The notes: a model not told the origin generated them from the letters alone. Positions 35,137 to 46,205 are shown, counted from the first letter of the stretch. The stretch is DNA of 64,000 bases from Saussurea involucrata (GCA_033807775.1 CM066319.1:163308983-163372982); one strand, 5' to 3'. Numbers and translations are program-made.

Positions 35137-36029
35137 TGAAATACAACAATCTTCTTGGTCAATGCAGTTAATGGCTTAGCTATCCGAGAAAAATCCTGAA
35201 TGAACTTCCGGTAGTAGCCTGCCAGACCGAGGAAGCTCCTTACTTCATATGGCGACCTTGGTGTTTCCCACCCTTTTATTGCTTCAATCTTGGTTGGATC
35301 CACCTTGATACCCTCTCCTGACACTACATGTCCCAGAAATTGCACCTCCCGCAACTAGAAGTCACACTTGGAGAACTTAGCATACAACTTCTCGCGTCGC
35401 AATAAGTTTAACACCGAACGAAGATGCTCTTCACGCTCACCCCGAGATTTGAAATAGACTAGAATGTCATCTATGAACACTATCACGCACTTGTCCAGGA
35501 ACGGTCCACACACTCTGTTCATTAAATCCATGAATACCGCTGGAGCATTAGCCAAACCAAATAGCATGACTAAAAACTCATAGTGTCCATACCTCGTGCG
35601 AAAAGCTGTCTTCGGCACATCTTCCTCCTTCACCTTCAACTGATAATAACCAGACCTCAAGTTAATTTTCGAGAAGTAGCTTGCCTCTTGCAGTTAATCG
35701 AATAAGTCGTCAATTCTTGGAAGTGGGTACTTGTTCTTGATGGTTACCTTGTTCAACTCCCGATAGTCTTTGCAAATCCGCATAGACCCATCTTTCTTCT
35801 TGATGAACAGTATTGGTGCTCCCCACGACGATGATCTAGGGCGTATAAAGCCCTTATCTAGCAGCTCCTGTAATTGCGTCATCAACTCTTTCATCTTCGC
35901 TGGCGCTAAACGATAAAGTGCTCGCGCTATTGGTGCCGCCCCAGGCACCAAATCGATCCTAAACTCGACCTGACGATCAGGGGGTAAACCCGTCAAATCC
36001 TCCGAAAATACTTCCAGGTACTCACACAC
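35100..36029 (-). pseudogene. Reverse transcriptase of element C
   Basis: Three frames in series: 35694-36029 (FSEDLTGLPPDRQVEFRIDL and APILFIKKKDGSMRICKDYR), 35355-35660 (GYYQLKVKEEDVPKTAFRTR and the catalytic box VIVFIDDILVYFKS) and 35100-35354 (QFLGHVVSGEGIKVDPTKIE and SFLGLAGYYRKFI). The catalytic motif is FIDD where YVDD or FIDD is usual in Ty3 elements, so that site is intact. Two stops and a frameshift break the chain. Confidence 0.88.
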
Positions 36030-36041
36030 TACAGGTACGTC

Positions 36042-36545
36042 CTATACTCCCTTCTTTTCCTTCTTAGCATCTAACACGTATGCTAGAAACTCGCGACATC
36101 CTTTCCTTAAACAACGCTTAGCCTTCATTATTAAGATAAGGCAGGATTTACGCTCACGTCTATCTCCATAAATAACCGCCTCAGAGGCATCGGGCAAGGT
36201 AATTCGTATCATTTTCTTGCTACACACTATGTTGGCATTATTACTAGCCAACCAATCCATCCCCACCACCACGTCGAACTCTCCCATAAACATCGGGTAT
36301 AACCGCAAAGGAAAAGGGTGACCTTCTACGTCCATACTACACCCTTCATATACCTCCCTCACCCAAACTCGACTATCGTCGGCGAATTCTACCTCAAACC
36401 CATCCTCTAACTTCTTAGGCTCAATATTCAATCCTCGCACAAAGATCGGCGATTCAAACGAACAATTTGCACCCGAGTCAAATAATACTTTAGCAAAAAC
36501 GAAGTTAACAAGAAAGGTACCTGATACCACATCAGGTATTTCCAC
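36042..36545 (-). pseudogene. Aspartic protease region of element C
   Basis: KVLFDSGANCSFESPIF carries the catalytic D-S-G triad and is followed by FDVVVGMDWLASNNANI, the usual second conserved block. It would cleave the gag-pol polyprotein. A stop separates it from the reverse transcriptase frame by a few bases. Confidence 0.85.
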
Positions 36546-36551
36546 ATCTTC

Positions 36552-36893
36552 TTAGGTTGTCATGAGAAATTCCCTCGCCCTTGCCCGTACAGGTTCCACC
36601 TTCCTCTCTCCACCCTTTCCTCTTGGTCCACCACCAAAGCTACCCGAATACCCCTTTTTCAACTGCGGGCAGTCTGGCTTAAAATGATCTGGAGAGCCAC
36701 ACTGGTAACACGCCCTTGGATTTCGACAGTCACGTGCCATGTGTCCCAACTTTCCACACTTGAAGCATCCATCAGGCTCAAAGGCACACTCCCCATGATG
36801 CACTCGGTTCCACTTTCCACAAGGTTTCTCTCCAAATCTTGGCCCCCCTCGGAACTCGAGCTTGAATACCTTAGCCCGTCTCATATCACGCAC
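36552..36893 (-). pseudogene. Gag zinc-knuckle region of element C
   Basis: Two knuckles, CFKCGKLGHMARDC and CYQCGSPDHFKPDC, both with complete C-C-H-C ligands, then a glycine-rich basic tail. The central gag region that normally precedes it is mostly lost between 36893 and 37114. Confidence 0.85.
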
Positions 36894-37113
36894 AAGTCCT
36901 TCCTAGTTCCTCTTCTCCTTACCTTTCTCTTCATCATGACGGTTCTTTTCTTTTCCGACTAGCTCAGCCGCATTGATAGCAGGCAAAATGATGCCTTAAA
37001 CCTCGAGACAAAAGTCTCCCATGTCATACTTTTTGCAGCTTTCGACCCTTCCCCAGCGGTCTCCGCATCCCACCAAAACACAACATCTGACTTCAGCATA
37101 GATAGAGCAAACA

Positions 37114-37761
37114 TCACCCTGTCACATCAACACATTTACAGGTGTCGAACACCAACTTCATCTCCCTTATCCATTTTATGGCCAACACAGGGTCACATTC
37201 TCCCTTGAAAGTGGGCGGCTTACAAGAGGCGAACGCCTTGTAACTGCACCCCCCATTCAGCACCAAGTCGCTTACCACTAACGGAGTCGATTGGGAAGGA
37301 CTTCCCGTCGCAGATCCATGTGAGATAGACATCCATGTGCCTTCCTTGCTACTCGATACTGACTTTTCCTGGTTACCTAACAGGGCTTTCAACGTGTCCT
37401 GAATTTCACCCATAGCATTGGCGATGTTCTCTTGGGTCACGAAGGTCTGGGCACGGACTCGCCCATGGCCTCTACCTCGAACCCCTCCTCGCCTGGACGC
37501 CGAGCTCTCCTGATGAGATGCCTCCAGTTCCAGTGGAATCTCTACACTCCTCGCTCCACGGGGAACACATGCCCTCACTCTAGCCCCTTCGACCATTTCA
37601 TTCACTTGAGTAGCCGTTCACTGAGGCATTCTTCCCTGTCCCCTTCCACGGCCTCTACCCCTACCGCAGGTGGCCGCCTGCTCAGGTGGATTCACCGGTA
37701 TTTCCATATCGATTTCCTCGTCGAGCGGTATTGATCCACTCCTCAAAGATCTCCTTGACAT
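37114..37761 (-). pseudogene. Gag N-terminal part of element C
   Basis: Starts at the ATG at 37761 (MSRRSLRSGSIPLDEE), runs through an Arg-Gly tract and meets an in-frame stop at 37618-37620. It then continues from 37605 with KPPTFKGECDPVLAIKWIRE, the start of the capsid core. The frame ends at 37114. A leader conserved with element A lies upstream to the primer site. Confidence 0.75.
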
Positions 37762-38023
37762 GATTACTAACTGCTAAAAACACACCAATAGAATTAAGCC
37801 GATGGTTCTAATATAATATAGGCAAAATAAGCACATACACGTACCTGTAAGTTCATAATACAATGGCCAGGTGTAATTGCCAACTTACCTTACATGAAAG
37901 TTCTCACTACCCTATTATTCGTCCCGTCAATTCTCCCTAAAGTCTTCCTAGTTCACAGATGTACTACCTAACTCCTGCAGTTTAAGTTTAGGCCGGTCTG
38001 GTCACCTAAATCTCTTAAACTAT

Positions 38024-38036
38024 GGGTCTGATACCA
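38024..38036 (-). other. Primer-binding site 1 of element C
   Basis: Plus-strand gggtctgatacca, with one change from the usual site. It abuts the TRIM-like unit rather than the element's own LTR; a second primer site at 38221-38234 abuts the LTR. Confidence 0.8.
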
Positions 38037-38038
38037 AC

Positions 38039-38236
38039 TGTAACAACCCAGGCCAACCATACCAGATATTGTCCTTTTTGTTCACACACCTGGACTCACG
38101 GTTTATAAACACGTCTGATAGAGGAGGTATCAAGTCCCTTATAAGGCAACCTTTGTTCCCCTCCACAACCAATGTGGGATCTTACATCCAGCGTCCTCGC
38201 TGGCACACCAGTCTAGAACCTGGCTCTGATACCAAC
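38039..38236 (-). mobile_element. TRIM-like unit inserted at the primer site of C
   Basis: A 198-bp segment from tgtaacaacccaggcc to a second tRNA-Met site at 38221-38234. Phrases such as accagatattgtcc, cttataaggcaacc, accaatgtgggatc and cagcgtcctcgctggcac match, from memory, a small LTR-type (TRIM/SMART) repeat common in dicots. Its LTR and primer site are fused exactly between the primer site and LTR of C, which suggests joining during reverse transcription rather than ordinary insertion. Confidence 0.6.
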
Positions 38237-38245
38237 TGTACCAAC

Positions 38246-39794
38246 TGTAACAACCCTTATCCCATATACACGACATATCACCCACATTAACACAAATAGA
38301 TATAACAACAAACTTCACTTTACATGTACGGTCCAGTAGTCTTTTACAAATAGAAAGAACAACATTTGAAATACAATCCTTGTGCTATTTGCATCTATAA
38401 CATTTAACATTCCATTACAACTACTAAATAAGTCAAAAGCTTCATCTTATAGTCTTCCTTACTAGCCATCCATCTCATACTCTACTTACTTGCCCTTACT
38501 TGATCCGCCACTTGGAATACATATTTTTAAAACAAAATGAGGGTTAGACCTGTTGGTCTAAGTGAGAAACCCCTGTTAGTTTAAAAACCATTTATACAAA
38601 CTTCAATCATATAAATCACGCCACATAGTTACATATATCCAATTTAAACTCACACATCATATACCTTTCCTTCTCATTTCTTCCTGGCCATATTAGTGGT
38701 AGCAAGCCAACTAATAAAATACAACGCTGTACAACATCTACAGCCAAACAACGCTATACAGATTCTATAGCCAAACACACCGGTCCTAAGCCCGGCCAAC
38801 GTATTATAACACATTATAATACTCATGTAAACATAATACCTCAATATATTATAATTCACATATAAACACATCATCACCAATGATCACATTCCCAAACTAT
38901 ACGTATGTATTCCAGTTGAAAATACTTTTAAAGTAAAACTCACCTTATTGCTTATCAACACGTTTCCAAGCCTTCTAAACAGGTTCAGTCCTTTACCCAG
39001 AATTCACCGGATCTGTAACACATAGATACAGATATCTCTTTACCACATAAAACACATAAGTCTTACTAAGGCTAAGAACTCTAAAGAACTCAAATCCTCA
39101 AATGTTCCCCTACTTTTCCGGACAACATGACTTTTCCGGACAACATGACTTTTCCGGACAACCTATATAATCCGGACGTCATCCGGACACCAAGGTAATC
39201 CGGATACCATCCGGTATCCAATTCTATCCGAAAATCATAGGAAAAAGGAACTTACCCGGATAAAAGATTCGTCCGGACTCCAACAAAGAACTACCCGGAT
39301 ACCATCAAAGGACTACCCGGACACCTTCAACAAAGCTACCCGGACACATTCAACTTGTCCGGATACCTCTGCTGTTCATCCTAATTTCTACCCAGAATTC
39401 GGCTGAGGTTTACACCAGATCGATTTTGCTGATTCTAAACCGACAGAAACAATCTAATAGCAGTTATAAACATAATTTGTAAAGACACATACCTTAATTT
39501 CACTTCCAAATACCCAATTGATGTCTTAACCTAGCCTTCTTCTTTTTCTTCTCCTTTTTGCTCCCAAAACACATACACACCCTTTGATATTTTTGCTGAG
39601 TAATTCAGATTATCTGAATATTCTAAGGATAATATCTATCCACATTTACCCTTTTAGCCCTTACACTAATCAATAATAGCCTAAACACACTTAACTTACA
39701 ATTTAACCAATTTTTTTCCCTAAATATTTTATTATAAACTTATTCAATTTAACGATAAGAGGGTTTAAATAACGAACTTACCCGGGGTATTACA
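38246..39794 (-). mobile_element. Solo LTR E
   Basis: 1549 bp, from tgtaacaacccttatcc to ggggtattaca, flanked by the 5-bp duplication ccaac (38241-38245 and 39795-39799), inside the right LTR of element C. Same family as solo LTR F but reversed. Putative intron from donor AAG|GTGAGT at 38943 to acceptor at 38511 (433 nt); seven-pair stem ttagacc/ggtctaa at 38544-38561 and branch adenine 38544 (33 nt). Confidence 0.92.
39100..39370. repeat. TCCGGA/CCGGA minisatellite in solo LTR E
   Basis: Repeats such as gacttttccggacaacat and acccggataccatc, rich in tccgga palindromes, about 160 nt upstream (in sense) of the putative donor. Confidence 0.8.
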
Positions 39795-41467
39795 CCAACC
39801 CACCTTAAAGATAACCCAAACACAGAAATAATGTATGCAAAAATAACCAATGCCAAACGGCTCCAATATTTTAGTCTTACAAAAATACTAAGTTCAACGG
39901 TTGACGGAACAACCGGGCTTACAACTGAGAATACTTATAAGATAACTACTCAGACATCTAACAAAAATCTTCAAATCCACACTCTTCAAGCCGGCCCTGG
40001 GCTCATAGCTTGCCCTTACCCTTATCTATCTTCTTACGTGTAAGGTTTTTAGTTTTGAAAGCGAGGGTTAGACCACAAGGTCTAGTGAGTTCCCTCAAAA
40101 GAGGTCCACACCATGAATATCACAATATTAAAGGCAAGATATAAGGGATTATTAACATTTCACCTTCATTTCAGGATTATGTACACAAATGGCATGCATT
40201 GATGGCCCATGCTAAAGTCACACACACTAGTGAGAGCATGTTAGGGCACACACCATCCCTTGATCCATTATATTAAACAAATTCATATATATATATATAA
40301 GCACATTCGTTATGGGACACCCCCCCCCCATTTACACACCTAAGCCATCACATGCCCACACACAAATAATCACACCTTTAAGTCACACTATCATGAATGT
40401 CTAACAGCGTTAAGTAAAATAAGCAGTTTAACAGTATTTGCATATATATAAACACATTTGGTAAAGATGTTGGGTTAGGGAGAGTCACCTGCGTCCACGC
40501 TAAACTTCCTTTCCGCCTTACCGGTTACCTTCCTCAACTAGCACACCTACAATTTAACCGAGCATACGAGAATGTTAAGTCACTCGTACGTCCTACAAAA
40601 ATTCACTCTGGAGTCCCCTAAGACGTTCCATCTACACTCAATGAGAGCACCCCCCAAAAGTTCCCTGACTAAACACCTCCGGATAAAAGTTGGATTTCAC
40701 AGTCAGTTACCGGACACCACTATCGGGTTCTAGTTTCCGGGTACCTTTTTCCGAATAAACGTCCGGATACTTGAAGTATCCGGATCCCAAGACTTCCCGG
40801 ACGAATCCCGGTTTCCGGGTAATAAGCTACGTCCGGATACTTGCGAGTTTCCGGTAACTCTTCCTTGTCCGGATAAGTGATGCATCCGTTACTACTTCCC
40901 GCACGATACTCACGTCAGGTTTTCTCGCCCTGTCTGGGCACCCTTCTTATCCGGTAACCTCACTCCACTGAGTGGGCGATTTCCGGTTATCGAAAAGTAC
41001 TAAAAACATATTAAATTCAACATAGTCTCGACAATGGATCAACACAACCTGATTTGGTCCCTAAAGATATCAGGCCAACCTCTTTTAATCTCACTTCTCC
41101 CCAGTTTAGCTAGATAAATGCTAACCCAGATACAACCCAACAAGTGGAGTTGTTTAAGGATTAGAACTCCATTCCAACCTCTTAAATCCTTCTTTAAGCT
41201 TAAAAGATTATGGAAAAGGAAAGTTACCTTGTCAATGGAAAAGATTCACACCTCAATCTTTGATTTCCAAGCTCTCCTTTCTAGGATTGAAATCGCCTCT
41301 CTCAACCACACACACGCACACAGCCGCTTTCTTGAATAAGGGTGAATGCATAAATTTTAGGGTTTCAACCCAATTTATACTTTACACACATGACCACAAA
41401 CTTTACACTTATTCTTACTTCCGCCATGAAACTTTAAATTTATTCCAGTTAAGGCTCGGTTATTACA

Positions 41468-42368
41468 GCATCCTCCCCTCAAAAGAATTATGTCCCCGGA
41501 ATTCCATTTTCAAACAATTGAGGATATTGATCCTTCATGTACGGTTCTAACTCCCAAGTTGCCTCCTGGCCCTTGTGGTAACGCCACTGGATCTTCACTA
41601 AGACTGTCTCCTTATTCCTCAGTTTCCTGATCTTACGGTCCACTATCGCCAAAGGTTCTTCCACATAATTTAACTTTTTATCCACTCGTATATCTTCCAA
41701 TGGCACAACCATACTTGCTTATGCTAAGCATTTCCTTAGATTGGACACGGGAAAGGTAGGGTGAATTCCTCGAAGATTCTCAAGCAATTCTAATTTGTAC
41801 GCTACTTCACCCACACTCTCAATGATGGCAAATACCCCGACATACCTGGGCATCAACTTCCCTTTATTTCCAAACCAAATCACGCCTTTCCAAGGTAATA
41901 CCTTAAGCATGACGTTGTCTCCTACTTGGAATTCAATTGGTTTCTTCTCTTGTTGGCGTACATCTTCTGATGGTCCTGGGCTACCTTCAATCTCTCTCGA
42001 ATCTGGATGATTTTATCAACAGTTATATGTACGATTTCTGGGCCCGCCAATTGTTTCTCCCCTACCTCGTTCCAGCACACGGGTGTTCTGCACTTGCGTC
42101 CATATAATGCCTCAAAAGGTGCCGCTTACAGACTGGCGTGATAACTATTATTATACGAAAATTCTATTAAAGGCAGATGTGTTTCCCACGAACCCTTGAA
42201 ATCAATCACACATGCCCTAAGCATGTCTTCCAGTGTTTGGACGGTCCTCTCGCTCTGCCCATTCGTTTGAGGATGATACGCAATACTCATCTTGAGGTGT
42301 GTACCGAGTTCCCTTTGAAAGCTCTGCCAAAAAGATGACGTGAACCGACTATCCCGATCGGACACTAT
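41468..42368 (-). pseudogene. Truncated second interior of C (integrase end)
   Basis: Homologous to 33205-34080. It keeps a complete chromodomain (41488-41712: EEPLAIVDRKIRKLRNKET, VKIQWRYHKGQEATWE, QYPQLFENGIPGT), the integrase tail at 41719-41910 and part of the core at 42126-42365 (SDRDSRFTSSFWQSF and YHPQTNGQSERTVQT). It stops at 42368 where LINE sequence begins. Confidence 0.85.
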
Positions 42369-42413
42369 CCCGCGGAATTTTATAAAACTAGCAAGAAGCT
42401 AGAAAAGAAATAA

Positions 42414-42644
42414 TTACATAGAAATAATGCCAATGGAAGAATTTGTAAGCCAACCAACGTAATTAATAATCAAATTGCTACTTCTACGATTCACCCAAAA
42501 GTAAGCACGAGTTATAATGTTCTCTAAAATCGCCATCTTCTTTGGCTTTAGGGCGCTAAAGAGAATACCATTCCAAAAAACCCATAGAGACCACAAAGTG
42601 GTAAGCATAACGGCCTCAAAGCACCAAAACACCTCATTCTTCAA
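42414..42644 (-). pseudogene. LINE C-terminal segment
   Basis: LWSLWVFWNGILFSALKPKK and a terminal FWVNRRSSN match the pattern following the zinc-binding motif of plant LINE proteins (W--W--RN---F, then W---R---). Ends with a stop at 42414. Confidence 0.65.
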
Positions 42645-42789
42645 CCGAATTGAATCAATCTAAGAGACCCAATCTGAATAAGAATGGAGATTTGGAATAT
42701 CCATTTGCCACCATCGACCAATAAGGACCAATACTTCTTTAGCGGCGGGACACGAAAAGAAAAAAGATGATTGCAATCCTTCACCCTCG

Positions 42790-42970
42790 TGTAATAACCC
42801 GGGTAAGTTAGTTATTTGTTTATCTTTATTTTAGAGTGAGTTGGATCGATTTATAAGTTCAAGGGTGCAATTGTCATTTTAGTAAAGTTTAAACCCTCAT
42901 TCGCAATTTTTGGTTTACTATATAAACCATCACCTCTTCATTTTATTTCATTAAGGCGGTTTCATTCATT

Positions 42971-43007
<37 letters not shown>

Positions 43008-44382
43008 TGAGTCAAGAGAAAGCAGAACATGAGATCTATCGTTTAGGGCTCAAAGGGGTTTCAATTTGAGTCGTTTTTAGGTAAATTCCTTTCTATTTTG
43101 TGTTTATAATCGATAGTAGTAGAGTTCTATCGGTTTAGATTTATCAATTTCATGATTCTAGTAGTTTCAATCGAATATGGGTTGCGAATAGTTATCCGGA
43201 TGTTGCACGAAGTCCGGATGTAGGTATTCGGATTCCTCGTGTTTTTCGAATAGGTTGATATCGAATTTCAAAGGTTTTCCGAATTGATTTCCGGATATGT
43301 TTTCCGGAATGGATTCCGGATACCGAATTTCGGGTAACTGTTTCTGGGAAAGTTTCCCGGATAGTTCCGGATTTGGGGTTTCCGGATATAGATTGTCCGG
43401 ATCGGTTTTCCGGATTGGTTTTCCCGGATAGATTGTCCGGACCATGTTTCCGGATAAAGTTTCCGAATTAGTTTCTGGGTGAGTTATTCGGATTAGTCGC
43501 CGAAGAGTGACATTTGTGGATAAGGTTATGATGGGTTTATCTAGAATTCTTAACCTGCTAGAGAGTCTTATGTGTTTGAATGGTGAATGGATACTTGTAT
43601 TCAAACTATTTCAGATTCTGTGACTTTTGGTGAGAGATCGAATCATCGGTTTATTTGAGGAAAGCTTGAAAGTATTTTGATAAGCAATCAGGTGAGTTTT
43701 TTCTTTAAACATTTTCAAACTGGAATACATATATATGGTATAAATATGTGGTAGGTAGTGTGATGATGTTTTATGTTTGAAGTATGATATATTGAGATAT
43801 ACGTTATATTTATATGAGCATTATACTACACGAGTGCACCTTGGCCGGACTTAGGGTCGGCGGAGTATTGGTTGTACGGAGGGGCAGCGGAGTTGGCTGT
43901 ATGTTAGTGCAGCGAAGTAAATTGATTAGTTGGTTTAGCGCAACCAACTAATATGGCCATGTGAAGGAGTTGTACACAGTGCACACGAGTCATGCTTAGT
44001 ATTTAAATACTTGTTGTATATCTGTGTTTTACAAAAGGATTACTAAACTGACATGGATTATCTCACTAGACCATTTGGTCTAACCCTCATTTTGTTTTCA
44101 AAAATATGTATTCCAGGTTCAGGAACTTATAAAGTCAAAGGAAAAGATAAAGTGTAATATGGTTTTGAAGGCTGGTTATGATTAAGAAGTTTTTACTGAA
44201 TAGTTTTGTATGGATAGTATGTCGAATGTAATGTAAATTATTAGCAAAACGTTTGTACTGAAAACATATACTGTATAGTTTTGAGACTAAGGGACCGTAT
44301 GTGTTATAATATGTATCTTTTGTTGTATATGTTTGGCATGAAATTTGTAATATTTGGTGTATGTTTGGGACGGGTTGTTACA
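42790..44382 (+). mobile_element. Solo LTR F
   Basis: 1593 bp, tgtaataacccggg to gggttgttaca, flanked by the duplication cctcg (42785-42789 and 44383-44387), inserted in the LINE. In order: TATA-like tatataaa near 42921, (GT)n at 42968-43004, a tccgga minisatellite at 43186-43500, donor CAG|GTGAGT at 43692, stem tagacc/ggtcta at 44067-44082, branch-like CTAAC and acceptor ATTCCAG ending at 44116. This is the cleanest example of the shared LTR plan. Confidence 0.93.
43692..44116 (+). other. Putative LTR intron with hairpin branch point (F)
   Basis: Predicted length is 425 nt. The donor matches eight of eight consensus positions (CAGGTGAG). The branch adenine at 44083 is 33 nt from the acceptor and immediately follows the 3' arm of the stem. 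Splicing not demonstrated. Confidence 0.5.
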
Positions 44383-44520
44383 CCTCGTATCACAACTAGG
44401 ACATAAAATAGACGAAACGTCGATACCTCTTTTATCTAATCTGATTAAAATGCAACCTCCACGCGGACACATACTTTGATAGGAACAAGTCAATTCCATC
44501 TAGTAGGATGAGAATCCACC
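44287..44520 (-). pseudogene. LINE zinc-binding (zf-RVT) segment
   Basis: Reads ...GGCILIRLDKRGIDVSSILC and PSCD, the usual L--RGI----LC--C of plant LINE proteins, continuing into the solo LTR F insertion at 44387. Confidence 0.7.
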
Positions 44521-44888
44521 CCAGATAAACTACCCACCTCGCAGTGTCCGCCCCCTAACCTATCTTCTATAGGAACTGGGGTTGAATGCTTCTTGTAAAG
44601 ATCTTAAGTTTGGTTTTGATTGCCAGTGGCCTACGACCTTCTGTGTGATAGCATGGAATATTTCATTCCCCTAGCTTTCCATTTCCAATAAGTCTGGGAT
44701 AAAGTAGAAGACTGCCATTCTAACCCTTCTCAGGGGATTACATCCACAAACCCAAAGTTTATGGCTGACAATGACAGAGCGGCCTATGATTGAGGATTGA
44801 TCGACGCCCCCTACCTAATTACATGGTAGTGGTCTAGGGAGCGCAATTGCTAGAGCAGTTTTTCCTGTTAGATAATGAGTTGTTAGCC
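44521..44888. other. Unexplained ~370-bp segment within the LINE
   Basis: Lies between two LINE coding pieces that should be nearly adjacent. It shows no LINE motif, no terminal repeats and no open frame. It could be an old insertion or a badly decayed LINE stretch. Confidence 0.4.
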
Positions 44889-45122
44889 TTATTGAATGCA
44901 CTCCTCCAGATGACGAGAATCAATAAAACTCCTAATAGAAGTTACCGAATAATCACCCGACCCATCTAACAACCACACCCATCTATCCTTTTGACCCGAG
45001 GGCACAAAGGAAGACATAATTTGTTGTAGTTCGCAGAACTGGACAACCTCTACCCCACCTCTCGGCACCTTCGAAGACACGCATCCCAACATCCTAACTC
45101 CAAGCGAGACTTGATATTCCAT
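44889..45122 (-). pseudogene. LINE connecting region
   Basis: KDRWVWLLDGSGDYSVTSIR is the typical D-W-W----G-FSV---R motif between reverse transcriptase and zinc-binding region. Confidence 0.7.
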
Positions 45123-45272
45123 TCTCTTTCACCCCCTTTGTTGGTGGGGGTGAAAACCATTCACTATTAGCCTATTTATCCAAATCTAATACGTAAACTC
45201 TAGGAAATTGATTTTTAAGAGGAGAATCCCCAAGCCAAACATCATCCCGCAACGTGGTCAACACACCATCAA

Positions 45273-45659
45273 TCATATTTTTCTTACAGAAAGAAAAAGA
45301 TCAATGCCATTATCCTTTAGAGAGTTGGCCAATTTTATAATTGAGACCCATGTGGAGTTCGAAAGTTGCCTATGCATGTTCGAACCAATTAGACCCTTCT
45401 CACCATAGATGGATTTAATAATTTTAACCCAAAGTGCCTCGTTCTCCAACCCAAACCGCCAAATCAACTTGAAAAGCAAAGCATGGTTAAACGCCATAAT
45501 GCTACCAATACCAAGTGCCCCGAATTTGAGACTAACCATAGCTTTTTTCCACTTGACCCAAGATATTTTCCTTTCTTCCACATCACCACCAATAAAGAAT
45601 CTATTTTGCAAAGATTCCAAGCTTTTATCAACCAACCTTGGATTTTTGTAAATAAACAT
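45273..45659 (-). pseudogene. LINE reverse transcriptase, thumb side
   Basis: ESLQNRFFIGGDVEERKISW, VKWKKAMVSLKFGALGIGSI and NHALLFKLIWRFGLENEALW follow the standard plant LINE order (FLWGG---KK--W---W---C-PK--GGLGI, N-ALL-KW-WR). The Cys-Pro of the second block is replaced by VSLKFGA. Confidence 0.8.
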
Positions 45660-45881
45660 GAAGTAACTAGGAAGGCTCCCAAAAACTAACTTTAAAAGGG
45701 TAACCCAACCACCAACCGAAAGAATTTTAGCTTTTCAGTTGGAAGTTTGGCCAAGAATTTATCGAATACCATCTTCCAACCCTCCATTTTAGACATATTA
45801 CCCCCAACAGTTAAACCTAAATATGAAAAAGGATGCTTCGATCCACCACACCCAACAGAAGAGTCCATACACTCCATGTTT

Positions 45882-46204
45882 TTAGATTCCACCCCACACC
45901 AAAAAGATTGCTTTTATGAAGATTGATTTTGAGACCTGAGATAAAGAAGAAACATCTAAGAATACGAATAATATTCCTAGCAGTCGATAAAAAGCATTCA
46001 CCCAAAAAAATTGCATCATCCGCATAAAAAAGGTGTGAAAGAAGGTACCGAGCTTTACCAATACAAGCACCCCGTAATAGATTTTTCGAAACCGCATCTT
46101 GAATAATGACGTGTAATCCTTCCATGACTAAGATGAAAAGGAAAGGATAAAGGAGATCTCCTTGCACTCGATAAGTATAAATTGACCCAATATTCATGAT
46201 TATC

Positions 46205-46205
<1 letters not shown>
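45882..46205 (-). pseudogene. LINE reverse transcriptase, catalytic part
   Basis: GDLLYPFLFILVMEGLHVII (usual RQGDPLSPFLF) and LSHLFYADDAIFLGE with the YADD catalytic box, then GLKINLHKSNLFGVG. Arg/Gln and Pro changes in the first motif show decay. The frame then enters microsatellite sequence. Confidence 0.8.

Larger units (their letters stand above)
38237..41467 (-). repeat. LTR of element C, right copy (split by solo LTR E)
   Basis: Begins tgtaccaac at 38237 and resumes at 39795 (ccaacccaccttaaag), ending cggttattaca at 41467. It is the 5' LTR for the interior at 33205-38236 and the 3' LTR for the truncated interior at 41468. A TATA-like box (sense gtataaat, near 41372) lies about 95 bp inside the LTR. 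Donor at 40488 (GTGACT); the stem at 40069-40084 is perfect, but the acceptor AG near 40036 is changed to AC, so this copy may not splice. Confidence 0.85.
31740..42368 (-). mobile_element. Chromovirus C (Tekay/Del-like), tandem LTR-interior-LTR-interior
   Basis: LTRs lie at 31740-33204 and 38237-41467 (the second split by solo LTR E), with an interior 33205-38236 and a second, truncated interior 41468-42368 that repeats the integrase end. Minus orientation follows from the primer sites near 38030 and the purine tract after 33205. Domains in sense order are gag, zinc knuckles, protease, reverse transcriptase, RNase H, integrase and chromodomain, the Ty3 order. Stops and frameshifts separate them, so it is defective. 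The second interior ends abruptly at LINE sequence at 42369. Confidence 0.88.
42369..46205 (-). mobile_element. 5'-truncated LINE, split by solo LTR F
   Basis: Minus-strand pieces of one LINE open reading frame: reverse transcriptase with FYADDAIF (about 46020), its downstream part at 45273-45659, a connecting part at 44889-45122, a zinc-binding region at 44287-44499 (RGIDVSSILCPSCD) and the C-terminal end at 42414-42644. Solo LTR F sits between the last two, with matching 5-bp duplication. There is no endonuclease, so the 5' end is lost near a TA/GA microsatellite at 46205. No clear A-tail marks the 3' end at 42369. Stops and frame changes make it inactive. Confidence 0.8.

Noticed and set aside
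38039..38236. Second LTR of element C
   Set aside because: Sequence after the first bases differs from the C LTR, which is found at 38237 onwards; it fits a TRIM-like unit better.
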